Assembly (NCBI GenBank): GCA_027491335.1
Contig: JAIXWJ010000026.1
Location: 29,176 to 93,175 of the forward strand
From: Actinomycetes bacterium
GTDB lineage: Bacteria > Actinomycetota > Acidimicrobiia > Acidimicrobiales > Ilumatobacteraceae
Length of the DNA: 64,000 bases
Reading direction: 5' to 3'
Position 1 is the first letter of the stretch; every line of letters begins with the position of its first letter. Under the pieces are notes generated by a model. The model made no database searches. It was not told the DNA's origin and saw nothing but the letters and a program-made list of their open reading frames with translations. Shown piece after piece: positions 56,782-64,000 of the stretch. The translations under genes and the position numbers were made by a program.

Positions 56782-57591
56782 ATGACCATCACCGTGTGCA
56801 TCAAGTGGGTTCTGCCCAACCGTGACGGCGACGAACGGTTCGCCGGAATCTCGTTGGCCGACCAGGCCGCCGTGGAGACCGGCTTGTCGGTGGCCGAGGC
56901 ATTGAACGACACCTGCACCGTCGTCACCGTCGGACCTCCGGCGGCCGAGGCCTCGTTGCGTGATGCCTTGGCGTGCGGAGCACATGACGTCGTGCGCATC
57001 GACGGATCGGCCGACACCGACAGTGCCGAGACCGCGCGACTTCTGGCCGAACATTGTGTCCACTCCCGTTTCATCGTGTGCGGTGACTACTCCGCCGATC
57101 GTGGTTCCGGTTCGGTGCCCGCGTTGATCGCGGCGCGTTTGGAACGGGGTCAGGCGCTGGGTCTCATCGACGTGCGGATCGTGGGCGAGTCGTTGTCGGT
57201 CGTTCGGCGACTCGACGGTGGGCGACGCGAGAAGTTGTCGATCGTCGGACCCGCCGTCATCTCGGTGGAGGGCTCGGTGGCCCGACTGCGACGTGCGTCG
57301 CTGCGCGCGACCTTGGCCGCCGGTGAGGCTCACATCAATGTGATCACCAACGACGGGTCGGGTGCTCTACGACGCAACCCCGAGACCGTTCCTCCGCGCC
57401 CGTACCGTCCGCGCGCTCGCGTGGTGCCGTCCCCGTCGGGTTCGTCGGCCCTCGACCGCGTTCGACAGATCACCGACACTTCCTCGAGCAAAGGACACGG
57501 AGAGACCGTCGTGCTCTCCCCCGAGGATGCCGCGTCTCGCATTCTCGAGAGCCTGCGCGCCTGGGGTTATCTCGCGGACTCGGCCACGTGA
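56782..57591 (+). CDS. fixA: Mycofactocin-associated electron transfer flavoprotein, beta subunit (FixA-like)
   Basis: A 269-residue ETF beta subunit that pairs with the FixB-like protein. The start TITVCIKWVLPN and the AACGAHDVVRIDG-like region (LACGAHDVVRIDG) match the family. Two conserved ETF-beta loops are altered: the NPxDxxALE region reads ISLADQAAVE, and the DGDTGQVGP nucleotide loop reads ADRGSGSVPA. The C-terminal 60 residues (RPYRPRARVVPSPSG and the following helix) are also unusual. Whether it binds AMP or a second FAD, as in bifurcating ETFs, cannot be decided by eye. It overlaps the lipoprotein gene by 4 nt (GTGA). Confidence 0.85.
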   Translation: MTITVCIKWVLPNRDGDERFAGISLADQAAVETGLSVAEALNDTCTVVTVGPPAAEASLRDALACGAHDVVRIDGSADTDSAETARLLAEHCVHSRFIVCGDYSADRGSGSVPALIAARLERGQALGLIDVRIVGESLSVVRRLDGGRREKLSIVGPAVISVEGSVARLRRASLRATLAAGEAHINVITNDGSGALRRNPETVPPRPYRPRARVVPSPSGSSALDRVRQITDTSSSKGHGETVVLSPEDAASRILESLRAWGYLADSAT

Positions 57592-59120
57592 GACCGCGTC
57601 CGCGCGGCGTCGTGGCCGTGGCGCTCGCTCTCGGGCTCGTCCTCGCAACAGCCTGCTCGTCGTCATCCTCTTCGAACACCGAAACCGAGTCGGCCTCCAC
57701 GACGACCACACCCGCGACGTCCCCGACCACGAACACATCGAGCACCACGACGACGAGCACCACGACGACGACCACGACCACCCTGCCGTTGGTGGACCCG
57801 AGAACCGTCGGACAACCGTGGGGCACGACCGTGTCGGGGGTGCTCACCTTCAAGGGAAATCCCACCCGAACCTTCAATGGAACCGGGCCGGTGCCGGTGG
57901 CCCCGCGCGTGCTGTGGACCTATCCGAACCAACGCATGTGCGGTGAGTCGAGCGAGTACGGCGAGGTGCGCACCTGGTGCGGCACCGGATGGGTGGGGCA
58001 ACCCGCGATCTTCGAACGCGACGGACGCACGTGGGTGGTCTTCGGCGCCTACGACTACAAGATCCATTTCGTCGACGCCATGACCGGCGAGGAAATCATC
58101 CCGCCGTTCCCCACCCGAGACATCGCCAAGGGAACCGTCACCGTCGACCCCGATGGTTATCCGCTCGTGTACCACGGCTCGCGCGACAACATGTTGCGCG
58201 TCATCGCCTTCGACGGCACCGAGCCGCGCGAGTTGTGGAGTTTCGACGGACGCGTGGAGGGCCGCCGCTGGAACAACGATTGGGACGCCGCGCCGTTGAT
58301 CCTGAACGACACGCTCATCGAGGGCGGGGAGAACTCCTGGTTCTTCGGGTTCAAACTGAATCGCGGCTACGCGGCTGATGGATCCGTCACGGTCGCTCCC
58401 GTCGAGAAGTTCCGAGTGCCGGGCTTCGATGATCAATTGCTGCGCGACCTCGGTGACGATCGCGTGAGCCTGGAGTCCGCCGTGGCCGTGTACGGCGACA
58501 CCGCGTATCTCAACAGCAGTGGTGGACTTCTGCAGGGTTGGGACATCTCCAGTGTTCGCACGGGCATCGGCGAGGTGTCCCGCGTGTTCCGCTTCTGGAC
58601 GGGCGACGACAGCGATGCCACCACGGTCATCGACGAGGAGGGCTACCTCTACGTCGGAGTGGAAGTGGATCGCAATCTTCGGCGAGCGAAAGAGGTCGGT
58701 CAGTTGCTCAAGGTCGATCCGCGCATCACGGCCGAGGGTGCCGACCCCGTGGTGTGGCGCATCGACGTGAACAACGGTGTCGACTCGGGGACGTGGAGCA
58801 CTCCCGCGCTTCACGAGAATCTCGTCATCTGGCCCACGAAACCCGGGAAGGTCTACGGCGTCGATCGAACCACCGGAAACATCGCGTGGACCCTCAAGGT
58901 GGGAGGGCCGGTGTTGAGTTCGCCGATCGTCGTCGACGGGACGCTGATTCTCGGTGATGCCACCGGCACCTTGCGGGCCTGGTCGCTGGCGACCCCCGAG
59001 CCGACGTTGTCGTGGGAAGTGAAGCTGTCGGGCAACATCGAATCGACACCTGTCATGTGGAACGGACGCATCTACGTGGGTAGCCGTGGCGGATTGTTCG
59101 CCGCGATTGGCGACGAATAG
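57588..59120 (+). CDS. Lipoprotein with PQQ-like beta-propeller
   Basis: A 510-residue exported protein. The signal peptide VAVALALGLVLATAC ends in a lipobox cysteine at about residue 23, then a Ser/Thr-rich linker to about residue 66. The rest is a beta-propeller with PQQ/BamB-like blades: VLWTYPN, YDYKIHFVDAMTGE, RVIAFDGTEPRELWSFDG, VYGVDRTTGNIAWTLKVGG and LRAWSLATPEPTLSWEVKLSG. It should be anchored on the outer face of the membrane. Propellers of this kind bind PQQ or serve as assembly platforms. It is coupled to fixA by a 4-nt overlap and followed 24 nt later by mftE, so it is likely part of the mycofactocin electron pathway or its export, but the function is unknown. Confidence 0.82.
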   Translation: MRPRPRGVVAVALALGLVLATACSSSSSSNTETESASTTTTPATSPTTNTSSTTTTSTTTTTTTTLPLVDPRTVGQPWGTTVSGVLTFKGNPTRTFNGTGPVPVAPRVLWTYPNQRMCGESSEYGEVRTWCGTGWVGQPAIFERDGRTWVVFGAYDYKIHFVDAMTGEEIIPPFPTRDIAKGTVTVDPDGYPLVYHGSRDNMLRVIAFDGTEPRELWSFDGRVEGRRWNNDWDAAPLILNDTLIEGGENSWFFGFKLNRGYAADGSVTVAPVEKFRVPGFDDQLLRDLGDDRVSLESAVAVYGDTAYLNSSGGLLQGWDISSVRTGIGEVSRVFRFWTGDDSDATTVIDEEGYLYVGVEVDRNLRRAKEVGQLLKVDPRITAEGADPVVWRIDVNNGVDSGTWSTPALHENLVIWPTKPGKVYGVDRTTGNIAWTLKVGGPVLSSPIVVDGTLILGDATGTLRAWSLATPEPTLSWEVKLSGNIESTPVMWNGRIYVGSRGGLFAAIGDE

Positions 59121-59144
59121 CTCGCCGGACGGCATGATGGATCC

Positions 59145-59828
59145 ATGCCCGACGCGTGGACCATCACCGATCTGGTCGATGTCCGACCGATCGTCGTCGT
59201 GCCCATCGGTTCGTGGGAACAACACGGACCCCATCTTCCCTTCGACACGGACTCGGTGATCGCGACCGAACTCGTTCGGCGGGCGACGGAATCGCTGAGC
59301 GACGTGCGAACCTTCGTGGTGCCACCGATCAACTTCTCGGCCAGCGGCGAACACGCCGGTTTTCCGGGCACCATCTCGGTCGGTGGCGACACGACCACTC
59401 GAACCTTGGTGGAGTTGGCTCGTTCGTGCGATTGGGCCGACGGAATCGTGTTCGTGAACGGGCATGGGGGCAACGCGCGAGCCATGCGGAGTGCGATGGA
59501 CGTCATCGCCGCCGAGGGTCGTCGAGCCGTGTCGTGGTCCCCCACGACGACGGATCCGACCGACACGCACGCCGGTCATGTCGAGACCTCGGTGATGTTG
59601 GCCATCGACCCCGCGCGGGTGCGCATGGATCGCGCTCGAGTCGGCACGACGACGCCCCTCTCCGACATCATCGGCGACTTGCGCGACCATGGCGTGCGTG
59701 CGGTCAGCGACAACGGAGTGCTCGGTGACCCGACTCGCGCCAACGCCGAGGACGGTCGCTCGATCCTCGAGGCGTGGACGACGTCGCTGGTCGACGCGAT
59801 TCGCACGTGGGTTCGAGGAGCGCGATGA
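59145..59828 (+). CDS. mftE: Mycofactocin system creatininase-family peptidase MftE
   Basis: A 227-residue metal-dependent amidohydrolase that cleaves the MftC-modified MftA to release the C-terminal Val-Tyr-derived unit (AHDP). Metal and active-site motifs of the creatininase family are present: PIGSWEQHGPHLPFDTD at about residues 20-36, GEHAGFPGTIS, NGHGGN, and HAGHVETSVML. DNGVLGDPTRANAEDG near the end is typical of MftE. The ATG at 59145 is preceded at 6 nt by CATGAT, a possible internal promoter of the local type. It overlaps mftF by 4 nt. Confidence 0.93.
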   Translation: MPDAWTITDLVDVRPIVVVPIGSWEQHGPHLPFDTDSVIATELVRRATESLSDVRTFVVPPINFSASGEHAGFPGTISVGGDTTTRTLVELARSCDWADGIVFVNGHGGNARAMRSAMDVIAAEGRRAVSWSPTTTDPTDTHAGHVETSVMLAIDPARVRMDRARVGTTTPLSDIIGDLRDHGVRAVSDNGVLGDPTRANAEDGRSILEAWTTSLVDAIRTWVRGAR

Positions 59829-61183
59829 GATTCGAGGTCGATTCGTCCTGGTGGCGACGCTCGAACCCCACCGGAGAGACCTTGGTGGCGGGTTCGCCGT
59901 TGCGCGTGATGCGACTCGACTCTCGCGCGGGCCGACTGCTCGACACATTGGAGAGCGGCACCGACGTCGCGAGCGCGAGCCCCGCGTTGATCGAACGGTT
60001 GTCGGACAATGGCGCCATTCATCCGCTGGTCGATGCTCGCGCCGAGCATCGCTTCGGATGCTCGGACGTGAGCGTGGTGATTCCCGTTCATGACGAACGA
60101 CATCACGAAATCGCCGAACTGGTTCGATCGTTGTCGGCGGCGTCACGGGTGGTCGTCGTCGACGACGGATCGACGATTCCGTTGGCACCGATTCCGGGAG
60201 CCGAAGTCGTTCGACGCGACACCGCGGGAGGCCCGGGTGCGGCTCGCAACACCGGCTTGGCCATGATCGACTCGGCGTTGGTTCTGTTCGTCGATGCCGA
60301 CGTGATCTGGAACCCCGATGCATGGGGCGTTCTGCTCGCCCACTTCGACGACGATCGGGTTGGAGTGGTCGCCCCGCGCGTCACGAGTGATCCGGGACCG
60401 TCGTTGCTCGCGCGGTACGAGCAATCGAACTCTCCGCTCGATCTCGGCGCGGAGTCCGCTCGCGTTCGTCGCGGCACACGCGTGTCCTACGTCCCGGCGG
60501 CGACCATCATGATGCGAACCGAGACCGTGCGTTCGGTCGGCGGCTTCGACGAATCGTTGCGATACGGCGAGGACGTGGACCTTGTTTGGCGTCTCGACGC
60601 CGACGGTTCACGCGTTCGCTACGAGGCCGACGTCAGCGTCGTTCACCGTCCCCGTCGTTCGCTCGTCGCGGCATGGAAGCAACGTGTGTCGTACGGATCG
60701 GCCGCGGCCGGACTGGATGCGCGCCACCCCGGAGCGGTGACACCGTTGCGCATCAACCGTTGGAGCGCTCTGGCGTGGACCCTCGCCGCGTTCGGCCACG
60801 CGCTGGTGGGTGCGGGGACCGCGGTGGCCTCCACCGCGATGTTGGTTCGCAAACTGAACACGGTGAGCGATCGGGTGCCGATTGCCGTGCGTCTGGCCGG
60901 ACGGGGCAACGTGCACGCCGGTCGCTTGATCGCGAGCGCGCTCACCAGAACCTGGTGGCCGGTCACGATCATCGGATGTTTGTTCTCACGTCGAATTCGC
61001 CGCGTGGCGATGGTCGCCGCGGTGTTGCCGAACCTCATGACGTGGTGGTCGAAGAAGCCGGACGTGGACGTGGTCCGATACGTGATGTTGCGCGTGGCCG
61101 ACGACGTCGCCTACGGAACCGGCGTGTGGAAGGGTGCGATCAAAGAACGCGCAGCCGGCGCACTGGTTCCCACCCTCGACTGA
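59825..61183 (+). CDS. mftF: Mycofactocin glycosyltransferase MftF
   Basis: A 452-residue membrane-associated family 2 glycosyltransferase that adds the glucose oligosaccharide to mycofactocin. The GT2 core begins at about residue 79: SVVIPVHDE, VVVVDDGS, GGPGAARNTGL, and FVDADV with the DxD metal site. GGFDESLRYGEDVDLVWRL is the acceptor-side ED motif. An N-terminal domain of about 78 residues precedes the GT2 fold, and hydrophobic segments in the last third suggest membrane attachment. ATG 59825 overlaps the mftE stop (ATGA). It is the last gene of the fix-mft run. Confidence 0.93.
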   Translation: MRFEVDSSWWRRSNPTGETLVAGSPLRVMRLDSRAGRLLDTLESGTDVASASPALIERLSDNGAIHPLVDARAEHRFGCSDVSVVIPVHDERHHEIAELVRSLSAASRVVVVDDGSTIPLAPIPGAEVVRRDTAGGPGAARNTGLAMIDSALVLFVDADVIWNPDAWGVLLAHFDDDRVGVVAPRVTSDPGPSLLARYEQSNSPLDLGAESARVRRGTRVSYVPAATIMMRTETVRSVGGFDESLRYGEDVDLVWRLDADGSRVRYEADVSVVHRPRRSLVAAWKQRVSYGSAAAGLDARHPGAVTPLRINRWSALAWTLAAFGHALVGAGTAVASTAMLVRKLNTVSDRVPIAVRLAGRGNVHAGRLIASALTRTWWPVTIIGCLFSRRIRRVAMVAAVLPNLMTWWSKKPDVDVVRYVMLRVADDVAYGTGVWKGAIKERAAGALVPTLD

Positions 61184-61207
61184 GCTCGCCCCGATCGGAT
61201 CCGTGAT

Positions 61208-61729
61208 TCAGGTGGTCGGGCGGGCGAGGCGCTTGGAAATGTCGTTGCATTCCTCGCAGATCGTGGCGGGGATCACTCCCCACTTCATCAGGCGACCGAA
61301 GATCACACAGCCAAGACAAAATCCGGCGAACGCTTCCAAGCTGGCCGCCACCGTCAGTCCGGCGATCAACACGTACGACACGGTCGGCGCGCCCACGGCC
61401 CACGCCACCGACGCGCCCACCGTGAACACGGCGCCGATTCCTTGAGCGAAACGCTTCGGCGGACCGGGAACGAATCGGTGCTCACGACGAATTCGCGGGG
61501 TGATCACCCGAGTGACGATGGTGCCCCACGGGCTGAGCGTCGGACCGGTCAGGACCCGAGCCACGAAGCCGTAGGTCAATGGCACCAGCACCCACCATTC
61601 CCGCACGATGAGGAACAACACGGACTGCGCCACCGCTCCGGCCGCCACCAAGCGCGCCGAGGTCTCGTTCACCGGATTCGGGAAACTGAAGAGCCCCGTA
61701 CGGACCGGGGTTTCGAGGGGAAGCGCCAT
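61208..61729 (-). CDS. DUF4395 membrane protein
   Basis: A 173-residue membrane protein of the DUF4395 family. The N-terminus (FPNPVNETSARLVAAGAVAQ) and the helix ending GFCLGCVIFGRLM, with its CxxC, are characteristic. A second pair CEEC lies near the C-terminus. About four hydrophobic segments are visible. Family members are often linked to thiol-redox proteins such as thiosulfate sulfurtransferases or thioredoxins, but the function is unknown. ATG 61729 has TAGCCT exactly 6 nt upstream. It is convergent with mftF. Confidence 0.85.
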   Translation of the reverse strand: MALPLETPVRTGLFSFPNPVNETSARLVAAGAVAQSVLFLIVREWWVLVPLTYGFVARVLTGPTLSPWGTIVTRVITPRIRREHRFVPGPPKRFAQGIGAVFTVGASVAWAVGAPTVSYVLIAGLTVAASLEAFAGFCLGCVIFGRLMKWGVIPATICEECNDISKRLARPTT

Positions 61730-61735
61730 GGGGTC

Positions 61736-61741
61736 AGGCTA
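61736..61741 (-). promoter_or_regulatory. -10 hexamer TAGCCT of the DUF4395 gene
   Basis: TAGCCT on the minus strand, exactly 6 nt before the ATG; predicts a leaderless mRNA. Confidence 0.55.
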
Positions 61742-61787
61742 CGGACGAATTCCCGACCCAACAAGTCGCATTTTCCCGCACGAGGTG

Positions 61788-61849
61788 CCCTCTCTCTATC
61801 TCTATCTCTCACCCCTCCCTCTCTCCCCCTCCCCCGGCACCCCTCCCCC
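61788..61849. repeat. Polypyrimidine tract upstream of the alr-like gene
   Basis: From 61788 to 61835 the plus strand is all C and T except three A residues, with CT-rich short repeats (CTCTCTCTATCTCTATCTCT) passing into C-runs; a second C-rich stretch continues to 61849. It ends 12 nt before the TAGCGT hexamer of the downstream gene. Confidence 0.7.
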
Positions 61850-61861
61850 GACGGCTCTCGG

Positions 61862-61867
61862 TAGCGT
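61862..61867 (+). promoter_or_regulatory. -10 hexamer TAGCGT of the alr-like gene
   Basis: TAGCGT exactly 6 nt before GTG 61874; it supports that start. Confidence 0.55.
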
Positions 61868-61873
61868 CGCACC

Positions 61874-62821
61874 GTGACCCTGGTACTGACCGTCACCCGT
61901 TCGGCATGGGAATCCCACGTGGCCACGGCGGCGTCACGTGTGTCGGGTCTCGTCCCGGTGGTGAAGGGCAACGGCTACGGGTTCGGCCGCGACTGGCTGG
62001 CCCAACGGGCCGCCGACCTCGGCGCCCACATCGCCGTCGGCACCGTGGACGAAGTGACGAGCGTGCCCGAGGATCGAGTGCCCATCGTTCTCACCCCCAT
62101 GGTGGAGCCACGACCCCATCTGCGCTCGGACACCATCCTCACGGTCGGATCCCCCCTCCACGTGGCCGCGTCCGCCGGCCGACCCGTTCTCGTGAAGGTT
62201 CGTTCGTCGATGAACCGCTACGGCTGCGCACCCTCGGAGGTCGCCGAGTTGGCCGCCACCGCTCGCCGAGCCGGCTGCTCGGTGGTTGGTCTGTCCATTC
62301 ATCCTCCGCTCGCCGGCAACACCGCCGAACACGTTCACGAGATCGCCGACATCGTGCGCGCCACCGACGACTCGTTGAACGACCTCCCCGTCTGGGTCAG
62401 CCACATCGACGGAAACGGCCTCGACGAACTTCGACATCTCTTCGACGGACGCGAATGGTTTTTGCGACTCGGAACTTCTCTGTGGCACGGCGACAAGTCG
62501 ATGTTGCGTCTCGAGGCCGATGTCATCGACGTGCACCCGGTTCGACGCGGTGATCGAGCCGGCTATCGACTCGTTCCGATCGAACACGACGGACTGTTGG
62601 TCGACATCGGTTGCGGCACGGCCCACGGTGTGACACCGCTCGACGATGGTCGATCACCGTTCCATTTCGGTCGCCGTCGACTCGCGCTCCTCGAGCCTCC
62701 GCACATGCACACCAGCATGGCGATCATCACCGACGATCTGGCTCGGCCGAACGTCGGCGATCGGGTCGACGTCCAACGCCCCCTCATCACGACCACGGTC
62801 GACCGCGTCGACTGGGTCTGA
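61874..62821 (+). CDS. Alanine racemase-like PLP enzyme
   Basis: A 315-residue fold-type III PLP enzyme. The cofactor lysine is K31 in LVPVVKGNGYGFG, the standard alanine racemase signature, and SSMNRYGC and FLRLGTSLWHG follow the barrel pattern. The C-terminal beta domain is present but reduced (GDRAGYRL, HMHTSMAII in place of the usual MDQ/MDM region). It is about 50 residues shorter than housekeeping Alr, so it may be a diverged racemase acting on alanine or another amino acid. A DUF418-like gene starts 5 nt downstream in the same operon. Confidence 0.8.
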   Translation: MTLVLTVTRSAWESHVATAASRVSGLVPVVKGNGYGFGRDWLAQRAADLGAHIAVGTVDEVTSVPEDRVPIVLTPMVEPRPHLRSDTILTVGSPLHVAASAGRPVLVKVRSSMNRYGCAPSEVAELAATARRAGCSVVGLSIHPPLAGNTAEHVHEIADIVRATDDSLNDLPVWVSHIDGNGLDELRHLFDGREWFLRLGTSLWHGDKSMLRLEADVIDVHPVRRGDRAGYRLVPIEHDGLLVDIGCGTAHGVTPLDDGRSPFHFGRRRLALLEPPHMHTSMAIITDDLARPNVGDRVDVQRPLITTTVDRVDWV

Positions 62822-62826
62822 CAGCG

Positions 62827-63924
62827 GTGTCCGGGCCGTCACCCACCGCTCGTCGGACGGCCCCCGACGTCACGCGGGCTCTCGCTCTTCTCGGCGTCAT
62901 CGCGATGAACTACCACGGCGCGATGAATCCCGAACCCGTGGTGCATGGGTTCTGGGATCGTCTGTTCCACACGTCCACCGGAGTACTCAGCACCCGATTC
63001 GCGGCCGCGTTCGTCCTGATGGCCGGAGTGGGTGTGGCCCTCATGTCGTCGAACGCGTTGCGCACGGACGATCGAGAGGGTCTGAACGCGGTTCGCCTGC
63101 GTCTCGCTCGACGCGGTCTGCTTCTCTACGCGGTCGGTCTGGCCCTGAACCACGCGTGGGGCGGCACGATCATCTTCTACTACGGCGCCTACCTGTTGAT
63201 CGCGGCCCTCATCGTTGGCGCATCGGACCTGAGCCTCGTCACGTTGGGCGCCGTGACGATCACCGCCGCGGCCGGACTCAGTGCGTGGCTCGCCTCGCGA
63301 CCCGCGGGGTCCGAACGCATCGATTGGTTGGACCCGCGCGAGATCGACACGGTGCCGGATCTGATCGGACGCACGTTCACGGGTTACACGCATCCGGTTC
63401 TGCCGTGGATCGCGTTCTTCATCGTCGGAATCGTCATCGGTCGACATCTGGCCGACTTCCAACGTCGGGCGCGGTCGATCGCCCTGTTCGGTTCGGCCTT
63501 CACCGCGGCCATGTATCTGATTCTTCACGTCGCCTCCACCTCATCGATGCTCGACGACCCCAGCAACGCGACCCTGTTCTCCACCGAGCCCTTCCGACGC
63601 GGGCTCGGATACTCCGCCACCACCATCGGCATCATCGTCACCGCCTTCGCCCTGATCTGCCTGGTGGTGGAACGACTCGAAGGATCGGCGGTGATTCGCT
63701 TCGTGCAACGCGCCGGGCAGATGACCTTGTCCGCGTATCTGCTGCACGTTCTCGTCTACTACGCGCTCTTTCGGTGGTGGTCCGTCATCGACTCGCGCGG
63801 GCTGTCCACCGCACTCATCGTCGCCACGATGCTCTGGATCGCGATCGTCGTCGGATCGGCGGCATGGCGCGCGCGCTTCGGACTCGGCCCCGCCGAGAGG
63901 CTCTATCGCCTCATCGGTGGATGA
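62827..63924 (+). CDS. DUF418/heparan-acetyltransferase-like multipass membrane protein
   Basis: A 365-residue protein with about ten hydrophobic segments. The opening RALALLGVIAMNYHGAMNP resembles the first helix of DUF418/DUF1624 acyltransferase-like proteins, where a short helix with a conserved His follows the Arg-Ala-Leu start. The late segment FVQRAGQMTLSAYLLHVLVYYALF is the characteristic G(R/Q)M(A/T)LTxYLxH-type motif of DUF418. These proteins are thought to move acyl groups across the membrane, but the substrate is unknown. GTG 62827 is the only start close to the alr-like stop. Confidence 0.75.
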   Translation: MSGPSPTARRTAPDVTRALALLGVIAMNYHGAMNPEPVVHGFWDRLFHTSTGVLSTRFAAAFVLMAGVGVALMSSNALRTDDREGLNAVRLRLARRGLLLYAVGLALNHAWGGTIIFYYGAYLLIAALIVGASDLSLVTLGAVTITAAAGLSAWLASRPAGSERIDWLDPREIDTVPDLIGRTFTGYTHPVLPWIAFFIVGIVIGRHLADFQRRARSIALFGSAFTAAMYLILHVASTSSMLDDPSNATLFSTEPFRRGLGYSATTIGIIVTAFALICLVVERLEGSAVIRFVQRAGQMTLSAYLLHVLVYYALFRWWSVIDSRGLSTALIVATMLWIAIVVGSAAWRARFGLGPAERLYRLIGG

Positions 63925-63944
63925 TCGTCGTCAACGACACGACA

Positions 63945-64000
63945 TCAACGGCGGTTGTGTCCGCGCCACGCCACGGCACCCGCGCCCACGATCGGTGATC
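63945..64000 (-). CDS. Possible C-terminal end of a truncated gene
   Basis: The minus strand has an open frame entering from the right edge and ending at TGA 63947-63945, with the tail SPIVGAGAVAWRGHNRR. A small hydrophobic stretch followed by Arg would fit the end of a membrane protein. Only 17 residues are visible and two other frames also remain plausible. Confidence 0.25.
   Translation of the reverse strand, partial: SPIVGAGAVAWRGHNRR

Noticed and set aside
57663..60323. 886-residue minus-strand frame over the propeller, mftE and mftF
   Set aside because: Arg/His-rich composition, antisense to three recognised genes.

Overview
The window is a GC-rich actinobacterial chromosome segment. 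Lineage-specific hallmarks point to Acidimicrobiia, but this is an inference from gene content and has not been tested by phylogeny. The evidence is a mycofactocin biosynthesis locus with NDMA-type nicotinoprotein alcohol dehydrogenases, lipoproteins and surface proteins with long threonine-rich linkers, and a recurring promoter hexamer close to TAGNNT placed 6-9 nt before many start codons, which implies mostly leaderless mRNAs. No rRNA, tRNA, CRISPR array, transposase or prophage gene was seen.

Layout. 1-8.2 kb holds mostly housekeeping genes: a truncated lipocalin-like gene divergent from an SCP2 protein, an MFS exporter behind cysS, valS divergent from cysS, an LCP-family wall enzyme, and a VWA protein. 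8.2-11.5 kb, on the minus strand, holds a MoxR ATPase (operon partner of the VWA protein) and two zinc nicotinoprotein alcohol dehydrogenases; the first dehydrogenase is translationally coupled to moxR. 11.6-15.1 kb, plus strand, holds mftA-mftB-mftC and an FMN/Fe-S Old Yellow Enzyme, ended by a perfect 13-bp-stem terminator. 15.1-46.9 kb, minus strand, is one uninterrupted gene for a protein of about 10,600 residues: signal peptide, about 94 fibronectin-III-like modules, three LamG-like domains, C-terminal membrane anchor. 47-49 kb holds a 650-nt non-coding stretch, plsY and an SDR. 49.1-51.1 kb holds a second Old Yellow Enzyme, divergent from the SDR across a 49-bp near-perfect palindrome. 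51.2-54.1 kb holds a DUF4082 surface protein, a VOC protein and a DedA protein. 54.2-61.2 kb, plus strand, is a tightly packed operon-like run fixB-fixC-fixX-fixA-PQQ-like lipoprotein-mftE-mftF. 61.2-64 kb holds DUF4395, an alanine-racemase-like enzyme, a multipass DUF418-like protein, and possibly the end of one more gene.

How they fit together. MftA is the precursor peptide, MftB presents it, MftC modifies its C-terminal Val-Tyr, MftE releases the end, and MftF glycosylates it. The nicotinoprotein dehydrogenases are the expected electron donors to the mature cofactor. The FixABCX-type electron-transfer flavoprotein set lies between the early and late mft genes and is coupled to them by overlaps. 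It is therefore a strong candidate for the route by which reduced mycofactocin is reoxidised, either to quinone or by bifurcation. MftD is not present here. The giant FN3 gene physically splits the mycofactocin locus in two.
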